Part shown: piece by piece, positions 52,001 through 64,000 of the stretch
Layout: each line of letters begins with the position of its first letter
Position numbering within the stretch: position 1 is the first letter of the stretch
From: Dendrophyllia cribrosa
Lineage: Eukaryota > Cnidaria > Anthozoa > Scleractinia > Dendrophylliidae
NCBI GenBank assembly: GCA_024195265.1
Contig: JAJLRJ010000011.1
Span: 21,889,095 to 21,953,094, forward strand
Reading direction: 5' to 3'
Length of the DNA stretch: 64,000 nucleotides
Position numbers and translations under genes: made by a program
Notes under the pieces: model-generated
Told to the model about the DNA's origin: nothing
The model's database searches: none
Seen by the model: only the letters and a program-made list of their open reading frames with translations

Positions 52001-55000
52001 ATCAACTATCTTTGACTATCATCAGCTATCTTTGACTATCATCAGCTATCTTTGACTATCATTAAACTATCTTTGACTATCATTAAACTATCTTTGACTA
52101 TCATCAGCTATCTTTGACTATCATCAGCTATCTTTGACTATCATCAACTATCTTTGACTATCATCAACTATCTTTGACTATCATCAACTATCTTTGACTA
52201 TCATCAACTATCTTTGACTATCATCAACTATCTTTGACTATCATCAACTATCTTTGACTATTCATCACTATCTTTGACTATCATCAGCTAATCTTTGACT
52301 ATCATCAACTATCTTTGACTATCAACAACTATCTTTGACTATCATCAGCTATCTTTGACTATCATCAACTATCTTTGACTATCATCAACTATCTTTGACT
52401 ATCATAAACTATCTTTGACTATCATTCAACTATCTTTGACTATCATAAACTATCTTTGACTATCATCAACTATCTTTGACTATCATCAACTATCTTTGAC
52501 TATCATCAACTATCTTTGACTATCATCAACTATCTTTGACTATCATCAACTATCTTTGACTATCATCAACTATCTTTGACTATCATCAACTATCTTTGAC
52601 TATCATCAACTATCTTTGACTATCATCAACTATCTTTGACTATCATCAACTATCTTTGACTATCATCAACTATCTTTGACTATCATCAACTATCTTTGAC
52701 TATCATCAACTATCTTTGACTATCATCAACTATCTTTGACTATCATCAACTATCTTTGACTATCATCAACTATCTTTGACTATCATCAACTATCTTTGAC
52801 TATCATCAACTATCTTTGACTATCATCAACTATCTTTGACTATCATCAGCTATCTTTGACTATCATCAACTATCTTTGACTATCATTCAACTATCTTTGA
52901 CTATCATCAACTATCTTTGACTATCATCAGCTATCTTTGACTATCATCAACTATCTTTGACTATCATCAGCTATCTTTGACTATCATCAACTATCTTTGA
53001 CTATCATCAACTATCTTTGACTATCATCAACTATCTTTGACTATCATCAGCTATCTTTGACTATCATCAACTATCTTTGACTATCATCAACTATCTTTGA
53101 CTATCATCAACTATCTTTGACTATCATCAGCTATCTTTGACTATCATTAAACTATCTTGACTATCATAAACTATCTTTGACTATCATCAACTATCTTTGA
53201 CTATCATCAACTATCTTTGACTATCATCAACTATCTTTGACTATCATCAACTATCTTTGACTATCATCAACTATCTTTGACTATCATCAACTATCTTTGA
53301 CTATCATCAACTATCTTTGACTATCATCAACTATCTTTGACTATCATCAGCTATCTTTGACTATCATCAACTATCTTTGACTATCATCAGCTATCTTTGA
53401 CTATCATCAGCTATCTTTGACTATCATCAACTATCTTTGACTATCATCAACTATCTTTGACTATCATCAAGCTATCTTTGACTATCATCAACTATCTTTG
53501 ACTATCATCAACTATCTTGACTATCATCAGCTATCTTTGACTATCATCAGCTATCTTTGACTATCATCAACTATCTTTGACTATCATCAACTATCTTTGA
53601 CTATCATCAGCTATCTTTGACTATCATCAACTATCTTTGACTATCATCAACTATCTTTGACTATCATCAGCTATCTTTGACTATCATCAGCTATCTTTGA
53701 CTATCATCAGCTATCTTTGACTATCATCAACTATCTTTGACTATCATCAACTATCTTTGACTATCATCAACTATCTTTGACTATCATCAACTATCTTTGA
53801 CTATCATCAACTATCTTTGACTATCATTAAACTATCTTTGACTATCATCAACTATCTTTGACTATCATTAAACTATCTTTGACTATCATCAACTATCTTT
53901 GACTATCATCAACTATCTTTGACTATCATCAACTATCTTTGACTAGCATCAACTATCTTTGACTATCATCAACTATCTTTGACTATCATCAACTATCTTT
54001 GACTATCATCAACTATCTTTGACTATCATCAGCTATCTTTGACTATCATCAGCTATCTTTGACTATCATCAACTATCTTTGACTATCATCAACTATCTTT
54101 GACTATCTTTGACTATCATCAGCTATCTTTGACTATCATCAGCTATCTTTGACTATCATCAGCTATCTTTGACTATCATCAACTATCTTTGACTATCATC
54201 AGCTATCTTTGACTATCATCAACTATCTTTGACTATCATCAACTATCTTTGAATATCATCAACTATCTTTCACTATCATCAACTATCTTTGACTATCATT
54301 AAACTATCTTTGACTATCATTAAACTATCTTTGAATATCATCAACTATCTTTGACTATCATCAACTATCTTTGACTATCATTAAACTATCTTTGACTATC
54401 ATTAAACTATCTTTGAATATCATCAACTATCTTTGACTATCATCAGCTATCTTTGACTATCATCAACTATCTTTGACTATCATCAGCTATCTTTGACTAT
54501 CATCAGCTATCTTTGACTATCATCAGCTATCTTTGACTATCATTAAACTATCTTTGACTATCATTAAACTATCTTTGACTATCATCAACTATCTTTGACT
54601 ATCATCAACTATCTTTGACTATCATTAAACTATCTTTGACTATCATCAACTATCTTTGACTATCATCAACTATCTTTGACTATCATCAGCTATCTTTGAC
54701 TATCATCAACTATCTTTGACTATCATTAAACTATCTTTGACTATCATCAACTATCTTTGACTATCATCAACTATCTTTGACTATCATTAAACTATCCTTG
54801 ACTATCATCAACTATCTTTGACTATCATCAACTATCTTTGACTATCATCAACTATCTTTGACTATCATTAAACTATCTTTGAATATCATCAACTATCTTT
54901 GACTATCATCAACTATCTTTGACTATCATCAACTATCTTTGACTATCATCAACTATCTTTGACTATCATCAGCTATCTTTGACTATCATCAACTATCTTT

Positions 55001-58000
55001 GACTATCATCAGCTATCTTTGACTATCATCAGCTATCTTTGACTATCATCAACTATCTTTGACTATCATCAACTATCTTTGACTATCATCAGCTATCTTT
55101 GACTATCATCAACTATCTTTGACTATCATCAGCTATCTTTGACTATCATCAGCTATCTTTGACTATCATCAACTATCTTTGACTATCATCAACTATCTTT
55201 GACTATCATCAGCTATCTTTGACTATCATCAACTATCTTTGACTATCATCAACTATCTTTGACTATCATCAGCTATCTTTGACTATCATCAGCTATCTTT
55301 GACTATCATCAGCTATCTTTGACTATCATCAACTATCTTTGACTATCATCAACTATCTTTGACTATCATCAGCTATCTTTGACTATCATCAACTATCTTT
55401 GACTATCATCAACTATCTTTGACTATCATTAAACTATCTTTGACTATCATCAACTATCTTTGACTATCATTAAACTATCTTTGACTATCATCAACTATCT
55501 TTGACTATCATCAACTATCTTTGACTATCATCAACTATCTTTGACTATCATCAACTATCTTTGACTATCATCAACTATCTTTGACTATCATCAACTATCT
55601 TTGACTATCATCAACTATCTTTGACTATCATCAACTATCTTTGACTATCATCAGCTATCTTTGACTATCATCAGCTATCTTTGACTATCATCAACTATCT
55701 TTGACTATCATCAACTATCTTTGACTATCTTTGACTATCATCAGCTATCTTTGACTATCATCAGCTATCTTTGACTATCATCAGCTATCTTTGACTATCA
55801 TCAACTATCTTTGACTATCATCAGCTATCTTTGACTATCATCAACTATCTTTGACTATCATCAACTATCTTTGAATATCATCAACTATCTTTCACTATCA
55901 TCAACTATCTTTGACTATCATTAAACTATCTTTGACTATCATTAAACTATCTTTGAATATCATCAACTATCTTTGACTATCATCAACTATCTTTGACTAT
56001 CATTAAACTATCTTTGACTATCATTAAACTATCTTTGAATATCATCAACTATCTTTGACTATCATCAGCTATCTTTGACTATCATCAACTATCTTTGACT
56101 ATCATCAACTATCTTTGACTATCATCAACTATCCTTGACTATCATCAACTATCTTTGACTATCATCAGCTATCTTTGACTATCATCAGCTATCTTTGACT
56201 ATCATCAACTATCTTTGACTATCATCAACTATCTTTGACTATCATCAACTATCTTTGACTATCATCAACTATCTTTGACTATCATCAGCTATCTTTGACT
56301 ATCATCAACTATCTTTGACTATCATCAGCTATCTTTGACTATCATCAGCTATCTTTGACTGTCATCAACTATCTTTGACTATCATCAACTATCTTTGACT
56401 ATCATCAGCTATCTTTGACTATCATCAACTATCTTTGACTATCATCAGCTATCTTTGACTATCATCAGCTATCTTTGACTATCATCAACTATCTTTGACT
56501 ATCATCAACTATCTTTGACTATCATCAGCTATCTTTGACTATCATCAACTATCTTTGACTATCATCAACTATCTTTGACTATCATCAGCTATCTTTGACT
56601 ATCATCAGCTATCTTTGACTATCATCAGCTATCTTTGACTATCATCAACTATCTTTGACTATCATCAACTATCTTTGACTATCATCAGCTATCTTTGACT
56701 ATCATCAACTATCTTTGACTATCATCAACTATCTTTGACTATCATTAAACTATCTTTGACTATCATCAACTATCTTTGACTATCATTAAACTATCTTTGA
56801 CTATCATCAACTCTCTTTGACTATCATCAAGTATCTTTGACTATCATCAACTATCTTTGAATATCATCAACTATCTTTCACTATCATCAACTATCTTTGA
56901 CTATCATTAAACTGTCTTTGACTATCATTAAACTATCTTTGAATATCATCAACTATCTTTGACTATCATCAACTATCTTTGACTATCATTAAACTATCTT
57001 TGACTATCATTAAACTATCTTTGAATATCATCAACTATCTTTGACTATCATCAGCTATCTTTGACTATCATCAACTATCTTTGACTATCATCAACTATCT
57101 TTGACTATCATCAACTATCCTTGACTATCATCAACTATCTTTGACTATCATCAGCTATCTTTGACTATCATCAGCTATCTTTGACTATCATCAACTATCT
57201 TTGACTATCATCAACTATCTTTGACTATCATCAGCTATCTTTGACTATCATCAACTATCTTTGACTATCATCAACTATCTTTGACTATCATCAACTATCT
57301 TTGACTATCATTAAACTATCTTTGACTAGCATCAACTATCTTTGACTATCATTAAATTATCTTTGACTATCATCAACTATCTTTGACTATCATCAACTAT
57401 CTTTGACTATCATCAACTATCTTTGACTATCATCAACTATCTTTGACTATCATCAACTATCTTTGACTATCATCAACTATCTTTGGCTATCATCAACTAT
57501 CTTTGACTATCATTAAACTATCTTTGACTATCATCAACTATCTTTGACTATCATCAACTATCTTTGACTATCATCAACTATCTTTGACTATCATCAGCTA
57601 TCTTTGACTATCATCAACTATCTTTGACTATCATCAACTATCTTTGAATATATCATCAACTATCTTTGACTATCATCAACTATCTTTGACTATCATTAAA
57701 CTATCTTTGACTATCATCAACTATCTTTGACTATCATCAACTATCTTTGACTATCATCAACTATCTTTGACTATGATCAGCTATCTTTGACTTTCATCAA
57801 CTATCTTTGACTATCATCAACTATCTTTGACTATCATCAACTATCTTTGACTATTATCAGCTATCTTTGACTATCATCAACTATCTTTGACTATCATCAA
57901 CTATCTTTGAATATCATCAACTATCTTTCACTATCATCAACTATCTTTGACTATCATTAAACTATCTTTGACTATTATTAAACTATCTTTGAATATCATC

Positions 58001-61000
58001 AACTATCTTTGAATATCATCAACTATCTTTGACTATCATCAACTATCTTTGACTATCATTAAACTATCTTTGACTATCATTAAACTGTCTTTGAATATCA
58101 TCAACTATCTTTGACTATCATCAGCTATCTTTGACTATCATCAGCTATCTTTGACTATCATCAACTATCTTTGACTATCATCAACTATCTTTGACTATCA
58201 TCAACTATCCTTGACTATCATCAACTATCTTTGACTATCATCAGCTATCTTTGACTATCATCAGCTATCTTTGACTATCATCAACTATCTTTGACTATCA
58301 TCAACTATCTTTGACTATCATCAGCTATCTTTGACTATCATCAACTATCTTTGACTATCATCAACTATCTTTGACTATCATTAAACTATCTTTGACTATC
58401 ATCAACTATCTTTGACTATCATTAAACTATCTTTGACTATCATCAACTATCTTTGACTATCATCAACTATCTTTGACTATCATCAACTATCTTTGACTAT
58501 CATCAACTATCTTTGACTATCATCAACTATCTTTGACTATCATCAACTATCTTTGGCTATCATCAACTATCTTTGACTATCATTAAACTATCTTTGACTA
58601 TCATCAACTATCTTTGACTATCATTAAACTATCTTTGACTATCATCAACTATCTTTGACTATCATCAACTATCTTTGACTATCATCAACTATCTTTGACT
58701 ATCATCAACTATCTTTGACTATCATCAACTATCTTTGACTATCATCAACTATCTTTGGCTATCATCAACTATCTTTGACTATCATTAAACTATCTTTGAC
58801 TATCATCAACTATCTTTGACCATCATCAACTATCTTTGACTATCATCAACTATCTTTGACTATCATCAACTATCTTTGACTATCATCAGCTATCTTTGAC
58901 TATCATCAACTATCTTTGACTATCATCAACTATCTTTGACTATCATCAACTATCTTTGACTATCATCAGCTATCTTTGACTATCATTAAACTATCTTTGA
59001 ATATCATCAACTATCTTTGACTATCATCAACTATCTTTGACTATCATCAACTATCTTTGACTATCATTAAACTATCTTTGACTATCATCAACTATCTTTG
59101 ACTATCATCAACTATCTTTGACTATCATCAACTATCTTTGACTATCATCAACTATCTTTGACTATCATCAGCTATCTTTGACTATCATCAGCTATCTTTG
59201 ACTATCATCAGCTATCTTTGACTATCATCAGCTATCTTTGACTATCATCAGCTATCTTTGACTATCATCAACTATCTTTGACTATCATCAACTATCTTTG
59301 ACTATCATCAACTATCTTTGACTATCATCAGCTATCCTTGACTATCATCAGCTATCCTTGACTATCATCAGCTATCTTTGACTATCATCAACTATCTTTG
59401 ACTATCATCAACTATCTTTGACTATCATCAACTATCTTTGACTATCATCAGCTATCTTTGACTATCATCAGCTATCTTTGACTATCATCAGCTATCTTTG
59501 ACTATTATTAAACTATCTTTGACTATCATTAAACTATCTTTGACTATCATCAACTATCTTTGACTATCATCAACTATCTTTGACTATCATTAAACTATCT
59601 TTGACTATCATCAACTATCTTTGACTATCATCAGCTATCTTTGACTATCATCAGCTATCTTTGACTATCATCAACTATCTTTGACTATCATTAAACTATC
59701 TTTGACTATCATCAACTATCTTTGACTATCATCAACTATCTTTGACTATCATTAAACTATCTTTGACTATCATCAACTATCTTTGACTATCATCAACTAT
59801 CTTTGACTATCATTAAACTATCTTTGACTATCATCAACTATCTTTGACTATCATCAACTATCTTTGACTATCATCAGTTATCTTTGACTATCATCAACTA
59901 TCTTTGACTATCATCAGCTATCTTTGACTATCATCAACTATCTTTGACTATCATCAACTATCTTTGACTATCATCAACTATCTTTGACTATCATCAACTA
60001 TCTTTGACTATCATCAACTATCTTTGACTATCATCAACTATCTTTGACTATCATCAGCTATCTTTGACTATCATCAACTATCTTTGACTATCATCAGCTA
60101 TCTTTGACTATCATCAGCTATCTTTGACTATCATCAACTATCTTTGACTATCATCAACTATCTTTGACTATCATCAACTATCTTTGACTATCATCAACTA
60201 TCTTTGACTATCATCAACTATCTTTGACTATCATCAGCTATCTTTGACTATCATCAGCTATCTTTGACTATCATCAACTATCTTTGACTATCATTAAACT
60301 ATCTTTGAATATCATCAACTATCTTTGACTATCATCAACTATCTTTGACTATCATCAACAATCTTTGACTATCATCAACTATCTTTGACTATCATCAACT
60401 ATCTTTGACTATCATCAACTATCTTTGACTATCATCAGCTATCTTTGACTATCATCAACTATGTTTGACTATCATCAGCTATCTTTGACTATCATCAACT
60501 ATCTTTGACTATCATCAACTATCTTTGACTATCATCAACTATCTTTGACTATCATCAACTATCTTTGACTATCATCAGCTATCTTTGACTATCATCAGCT
60601 ATCTTTGACTATCATTAAACTATCTTTGACTATCATCAGCTATCTTTGACTATCATCAACTATCTTTGACTATCATAAACTATCTTTGACTATCATCAAC
60701 TATCTTTGACTATCATCAACTATCTTTGACTATCATCAACTATCTTTGACTATCATCAGCTATCTTTGACTATCATCAGCTATCTTTGACTATCATCAAC
60801 TATGTTTGACTATCATCAGCTATCTTTGACTATCATCAACTATCTTTGACTATCATCAACTATCTTTGACTATCATCAGCTATCTTTGACTATCATCAGC
60901 TATCTTTGACTATCATCAACTATGTTTGACTATCATCAGCTATCTTTGACTATCATCAACTATCTTTGACTATCATCAACTATCTTTGACTATCATCAAC

Positions 61001-62016
61001 TATCTTTGACTATCATCATCTTTGACTATCATCAGCTATCTTTGACTATCATCAACTATCTTTGACTATCATCAGCTATCTTTGACTATCATTAAACTAT
61101 CTTTGACTATCATCAACTATCTTTGACTATCATCAACTATCTTTGACTATCATCAGCTATCTTTGACTATCATCAACTATCTTTGACTATCATCAGCTAT
61201 CCTTGACTATCATCAACTATCTTTGACTATCATCAACTATCTTTGACTATCATCAACTATCTTTGACTATCATCAACTATCTTTGACTATCATCAACTAT
61301 CTTTGACTATCATCAGCTATCTTTGACTATCATCAACTATCTTTGACTATCATCAGCTATCCTTGACTATCATCAACTATCTTTGACTATCATCAACTAT
61401 CTTTGACTATCATCAACTATCTTTGACTATCATCAACTATCTTTGACTATCATCAACTATCTTTGACTATCATCAACTATCTTTGACTATCATCAGCTAT
61501 CTTTGACTATCATCAGCTATCCTTGACTATCATCAACTATCTTTGACTATCATCAGCTATCCTTGACTATCATCAACTATCTTTGACTATCATCAACTAT
61601 CTTCGACTATCATCAACTATCTTTGACTATCATCAACTATCTTTGACTATCATCAACTATCTTCGACTATCATCAACTATCTTTGACTATCATCAACTAT
61701 CTTTGACTATCATCAGCTATCTTTGACTATCATCAACTATCTTTGACTATGATCAACTATCTTTGACTATCATCAACTATCTTTGACTATCATCAACTAT
61801 CTTTGACTATCATCAACTATCTTTGACTATCATCAACTATCTTTGACTATCATCAACTATCTTTGACTATCATCAGCTATCTTCGACTATCATCAACTAT
61901 CTTTGACTATCATCAGCTATCTTCGACTATCATCAACTATCTTTGACTATCATCAACTATCTTTGACTATCATCAACTATCTTTGACTATCATCAACTAT
62001 CTTTGACTATCATTAA
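34001..62016 (+). repeat. 20-bp satellite array, segment 3
   Basis: About 28 kb of the same unit in the same orientation. Several parts (34.0-42.5 kb, about 47.2-48.3 kb, 51.0-51.6 kb and 52.2-52.5 kb) have frequent 1-base gains and losses (ATCTTGAC, CATAACTATC, TTGGACTATC, GACGTATC). 43-47 kb, 49-51 kb and 53.5-62 kb are as clean as segment 2. The right end carries local variants: TTCGACTATC at 61601, 61661, 61881 and 61921, and CCTTGAC units at 61201, 61361, 61521 and 61561. The array stops abruptly at about 62,016. Confidence 0.96.
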
Positions 62017-62806
62017 GGACGGTGCCACCTAATAGCGAAGTTTTTTGCCAGGTTTTTGACTATGCGGGAAAAGTAGATCTTAGTAGGGGCTATTGGAATC
62101 CAAAGAGAAAATTGGGGGTAACCACGCATTTTTCGGAGATAATAAGGCTTCAATCTGGAAAAAATGCTGACATCAGCATTTTTTCGAAAAACGGAAAAAT
62201 ACAACTTTCTTCGCGGATTTCCTTAGAATTCGCCTTTACATACACAAAAGCAACAATAATTCTAAAAATCTCTAAAATACATAACGAATGGTAACATAAC
62301 AACTACTGTTTACGTGTTTTAAGTTACAAAAATCATCACAACGGAGCCATTATCGACCCTGACAGGTTTCCCACGTTCGCCAAAAATACAGTCTTAATAA
62401 CTTTTGCCCACAACAAAAAATTAATTGTGTGCTCAATATGCTTACCACTTCCATTTTATAAGATAAAAAGTAGGGGTCAGCACGCGTTTTTACAAGTTAT
62501 ATTTAGATGTTTTCAACTTTTACGGAATGGCTTTCGGGGTCCGCGACATTTTTTTCTATGCCCTCCCTAGTAAGTTAAATATTGTGCGTGTCTTTTTCGG
62601 GGGCATGCTGGGATTTCCACTCGACGGCTTACCGTTCAAAACTTTTACTTTCAGGTACAATAAAAAGACAAACATTGTAGAATTATAAATTAATTTTATT
62701 TGTAGCTGTAAGTTGCTCTTTTGAGAAACATTTTTCGGGGATTTCAAGGTCAAGCAGCACAGTAAAGGAGTAAAAACGCAAAATCGGTTCACTTCCATTG
62801 ATCTAC
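62017..62806. other. Right flank of the array, no supported gene
   Basis: Starts with ggacggtgccacc directly after the last satellite unit, so the boundary is sharp. AT-rich with many A/T runs. Two stretches (about 62112-62145, gggggtaaccacgcattttt, and about 62471-62505, ggggtcagcacgcgttttta) resemble each other and may be parts of a dispersed repeat. The short frames on both strands are chance. Confidence 0.4.
62159..62184. other. Perfect 12-bp inverted repeat (hairpin)
   Basis: AAAAAATGCTGA and TCAGCATTTTTT are separated by CA. The T-run on the 3' side makes it look like a terminator hairpin, but in a eukaryotic setting a repeat-internal hairpin or small-RNA precursor stem is as likely. 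Confidence 0.5.
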
Positions 62807-62808
62807 AG

Positions 62809-62936
62809 TGGATCTACGAATTTATTATGTTCCTTCGGGCACAAGAACTTTCTTCCGATCCATTACCAACTTGAAAACATCAGTGCTATATCGAGGTGAC
62901 TGGTCCGGCGGCTGCCGAAAAACTCTAGATTGGCAG
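62809..62936 (+). CDS. Candidate exon 1 of an unrecognised gene (weak)
   Basis: Open frame of 43 codons (VDLRIYYVPSGTRTFFRSIT...GDWSGGCRKTLDWQ) preceded by an acceptor-like ATCTACAG and ending in CAG|GTTAGT, a fair donor. Spliced to the candidate exon at 63191 the frame is kept. I recognise no domain. The N-terminus is unknown, because an in-frame stop lies just upstream of the acceptor-like site. Confidence 0.22.
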
Positions 62937-63190
62937 GTTAGTCTTTTAACGGTTATTTGGAGTCAAAATGTAAGAAATATTTGTCGAAAAGTGCTTGAGT
63001 TTTGTAATTTCATTCGGCCGCGTGTTTATTTTCTTGTGAAGCTCCTGTAGTTTTCATGGATTCTCTGATAACTTTGGAAAAAATTAGTCGGTACACTTTA
63101 ATTTCAAAAAAAAATCGTGAAATAATAAAACACTTTTTTTGCCGAAGTCTACGGCTTTATTTGATCTAAAAAGATAAGATTTCTTTTCAG

Positions 63191-63394
63191 TTTATCATGG
63201 CACGTTTTTCGCCTATCAAAATTTGTTCTAATGCAAAGCAGTTGAGAACTGACAAGATGCGACTTCGAAAACTGACACCACTTGCTTATGATAGAGAACA
63301 ATGGAAATCAATTGTACCGAAATGCACGAATGTGTTTACGAAAGATTACACTAAAAACCATGCTTGCCAGCAATCGAGGGAGGGAATACTTTAG
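63191..63394 (+). CDS. Candidate terminal exon of an unrecognised gene (weak)
   Basis: Preceded by a good acceptor (aagatttcttttcag, 63176-63190). The frame reads FIMARFSPIKICSNAKQL, then LTPLAYDREQWKSIV and KDYTKNHACQQSREGIL, ending in TAG at 63392-63394. It has a basic, helical look. The DREQWKSIV block resembles the short tails seen at the ends of some retroelement ORFs, which is only an impression. It is in phase with the donor at 62936/62937 (intron about 254 bp). An ATG at 63197 could start an independent 65-codon ORF instead. Confidence 0.27.
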   Translation, partial: FIMARFSPIKICSNAKQLRTDKMRLRKLTPLAYDREQWKSIVPKCTNVFTKDYTKNHACQQSREGIL

Positions 63395-64000
63395 TCGGAT
63401 GCTTCCCGGCTTTGGAGCGGCCAGTTTTTCTTTTTCTTTTCTTTCTTTTGTTTTTAAGTTATATCTTCACCAAAAAACGGTCTTTTTGAAAACGCTTTGC
63501 TCATCTAAATTCTCTTTTTTGACGTTTGTTTGATTTAACTGGAACAGTTGTTTTTCTGCTTTTGTTATATCATTACTTTTTTTTATTCGCAAAAATGGTC
63601 ACTGGCAAAAGATTTTTGCTGATAAACAAAAATTTCAAACAACGCGAGTTTGTCCGCCAAAACAAAAACTTGTGCAAATTGGAAATAACAACATGCCAGC
63701 CTTTCCTTGGATTTTATGCCTTGAGTGTGCTTGTTTTATATAAAAAAAAAACACTAGTCTGGCCGGTTGACTTGAAGTTTTGTTGAAATTTTGAATGGAG
63801 AAAAGAAGCCAATGTAAACAATCTTCGTAAAGAAAGGCAAAACGTACGCGTTCTGCTGATCGAGGCGGCATCAAAATAGTTTCATTACCGAGGCTCTGTC
63901 GTTTGCAAAATAGAGAAAGAATTTAGCACTTTTAGGCTGCAGAAGGTCTATAAACACATTTTCGTAGATTTTTGAGAACTCTATTTATCTTGTAAGTTTA
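63395..64000. other. AT-rich 3' flank, no supported gene
   Basis: T-rich tracts (ttttctttttcttttctttc near 63424) and A-runs dominate. The short frames on both strands have no domain signal. Confidence 0.4.

Noticed and set aside
12349..62016. CRISPR array
   Set aside because: Units are contiguous 20-21-bp tandem repeats without unique spacers, no cas genes are nearby, and the context is eukaryotic.
12349..62016. Telomeric repeat array
   Set aside because: The unit is not TTAGGG-like and unrelated sequence continues on both sides.
62022..62294. 90-codon ORF just right of the satellite
   Set aside because: It overlaps an opposite-strand frame, contains the perfect hairpin, and has no recognisable domain; it is probably part of a dispersed non-coding repeat.

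Overview
The window looks like a metazoan, most likely cnidarian (stony-coral-like), chromosome segment. There are no operons. It holds an intron-split cytochrome P450 exon, Penelope-like and Ty3/gypsy retroelements, MITE-like inverted-repeat elements and a very large satellite. The taxon is inferred from this mix of elements and the AT-rich base composition; no single feature proves it.

Layout. Positions 1-12,060 are gene-poor and rich in mobile elements. A fold-back Penelope-like (PLE) fragment lies at 2385-3065 and is bounded by a 12-bp direct repeat. A Ty3/gypsy element with 97-bp LTRs and a perfect 5-bp target duplication (3947-7798) sits inside an older TA-flanked inverted-repeat element (3840-7913). 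A tRNA-derived unit with a Pol III-type T-run lies at 8317-8400 on the minus strand. A fold-back repeat lies at 8913-9107. Three copies of one GGTACC-rich MITE-like family are at 3521-3610, about 10616-10785 and 12060-12348. The one convincing host coding feature is the terminal exon of a CYP2-like cytochrome P450 (10812-11421, minus).

From 12,349 to about 62,016 nearly everything is one 20-bp satellite, interrupted by a 5'-truncated PLE with a long RT/GIY-YIG ORF (14239-16523) and by exactly 500 N (33501-34000). The monomer is two related 10-mers that share ACTATC. Variant monomers recur in long blocks at kilobase spacing, so there is higher-order structure. Parts of the array right of the gap carry many single-base indels that look like unpolished long-read sequence. 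Diverged satellite-like words just left of the array (11482-12059) may be its seed.

Positions 62,017-64,000 are unique-looking AT-rich sequence with one perfect hairpin and a weak two-exon gene candidate.

The elements show no sign of acting as one cellular pathway. The clearest story is genomic: nested transposition, expansion of a satellite from a small seed next to or inside a P450 intron, and later PLE insertion into the array. I saw no prokaryotic-type defence or biosynthetic system.
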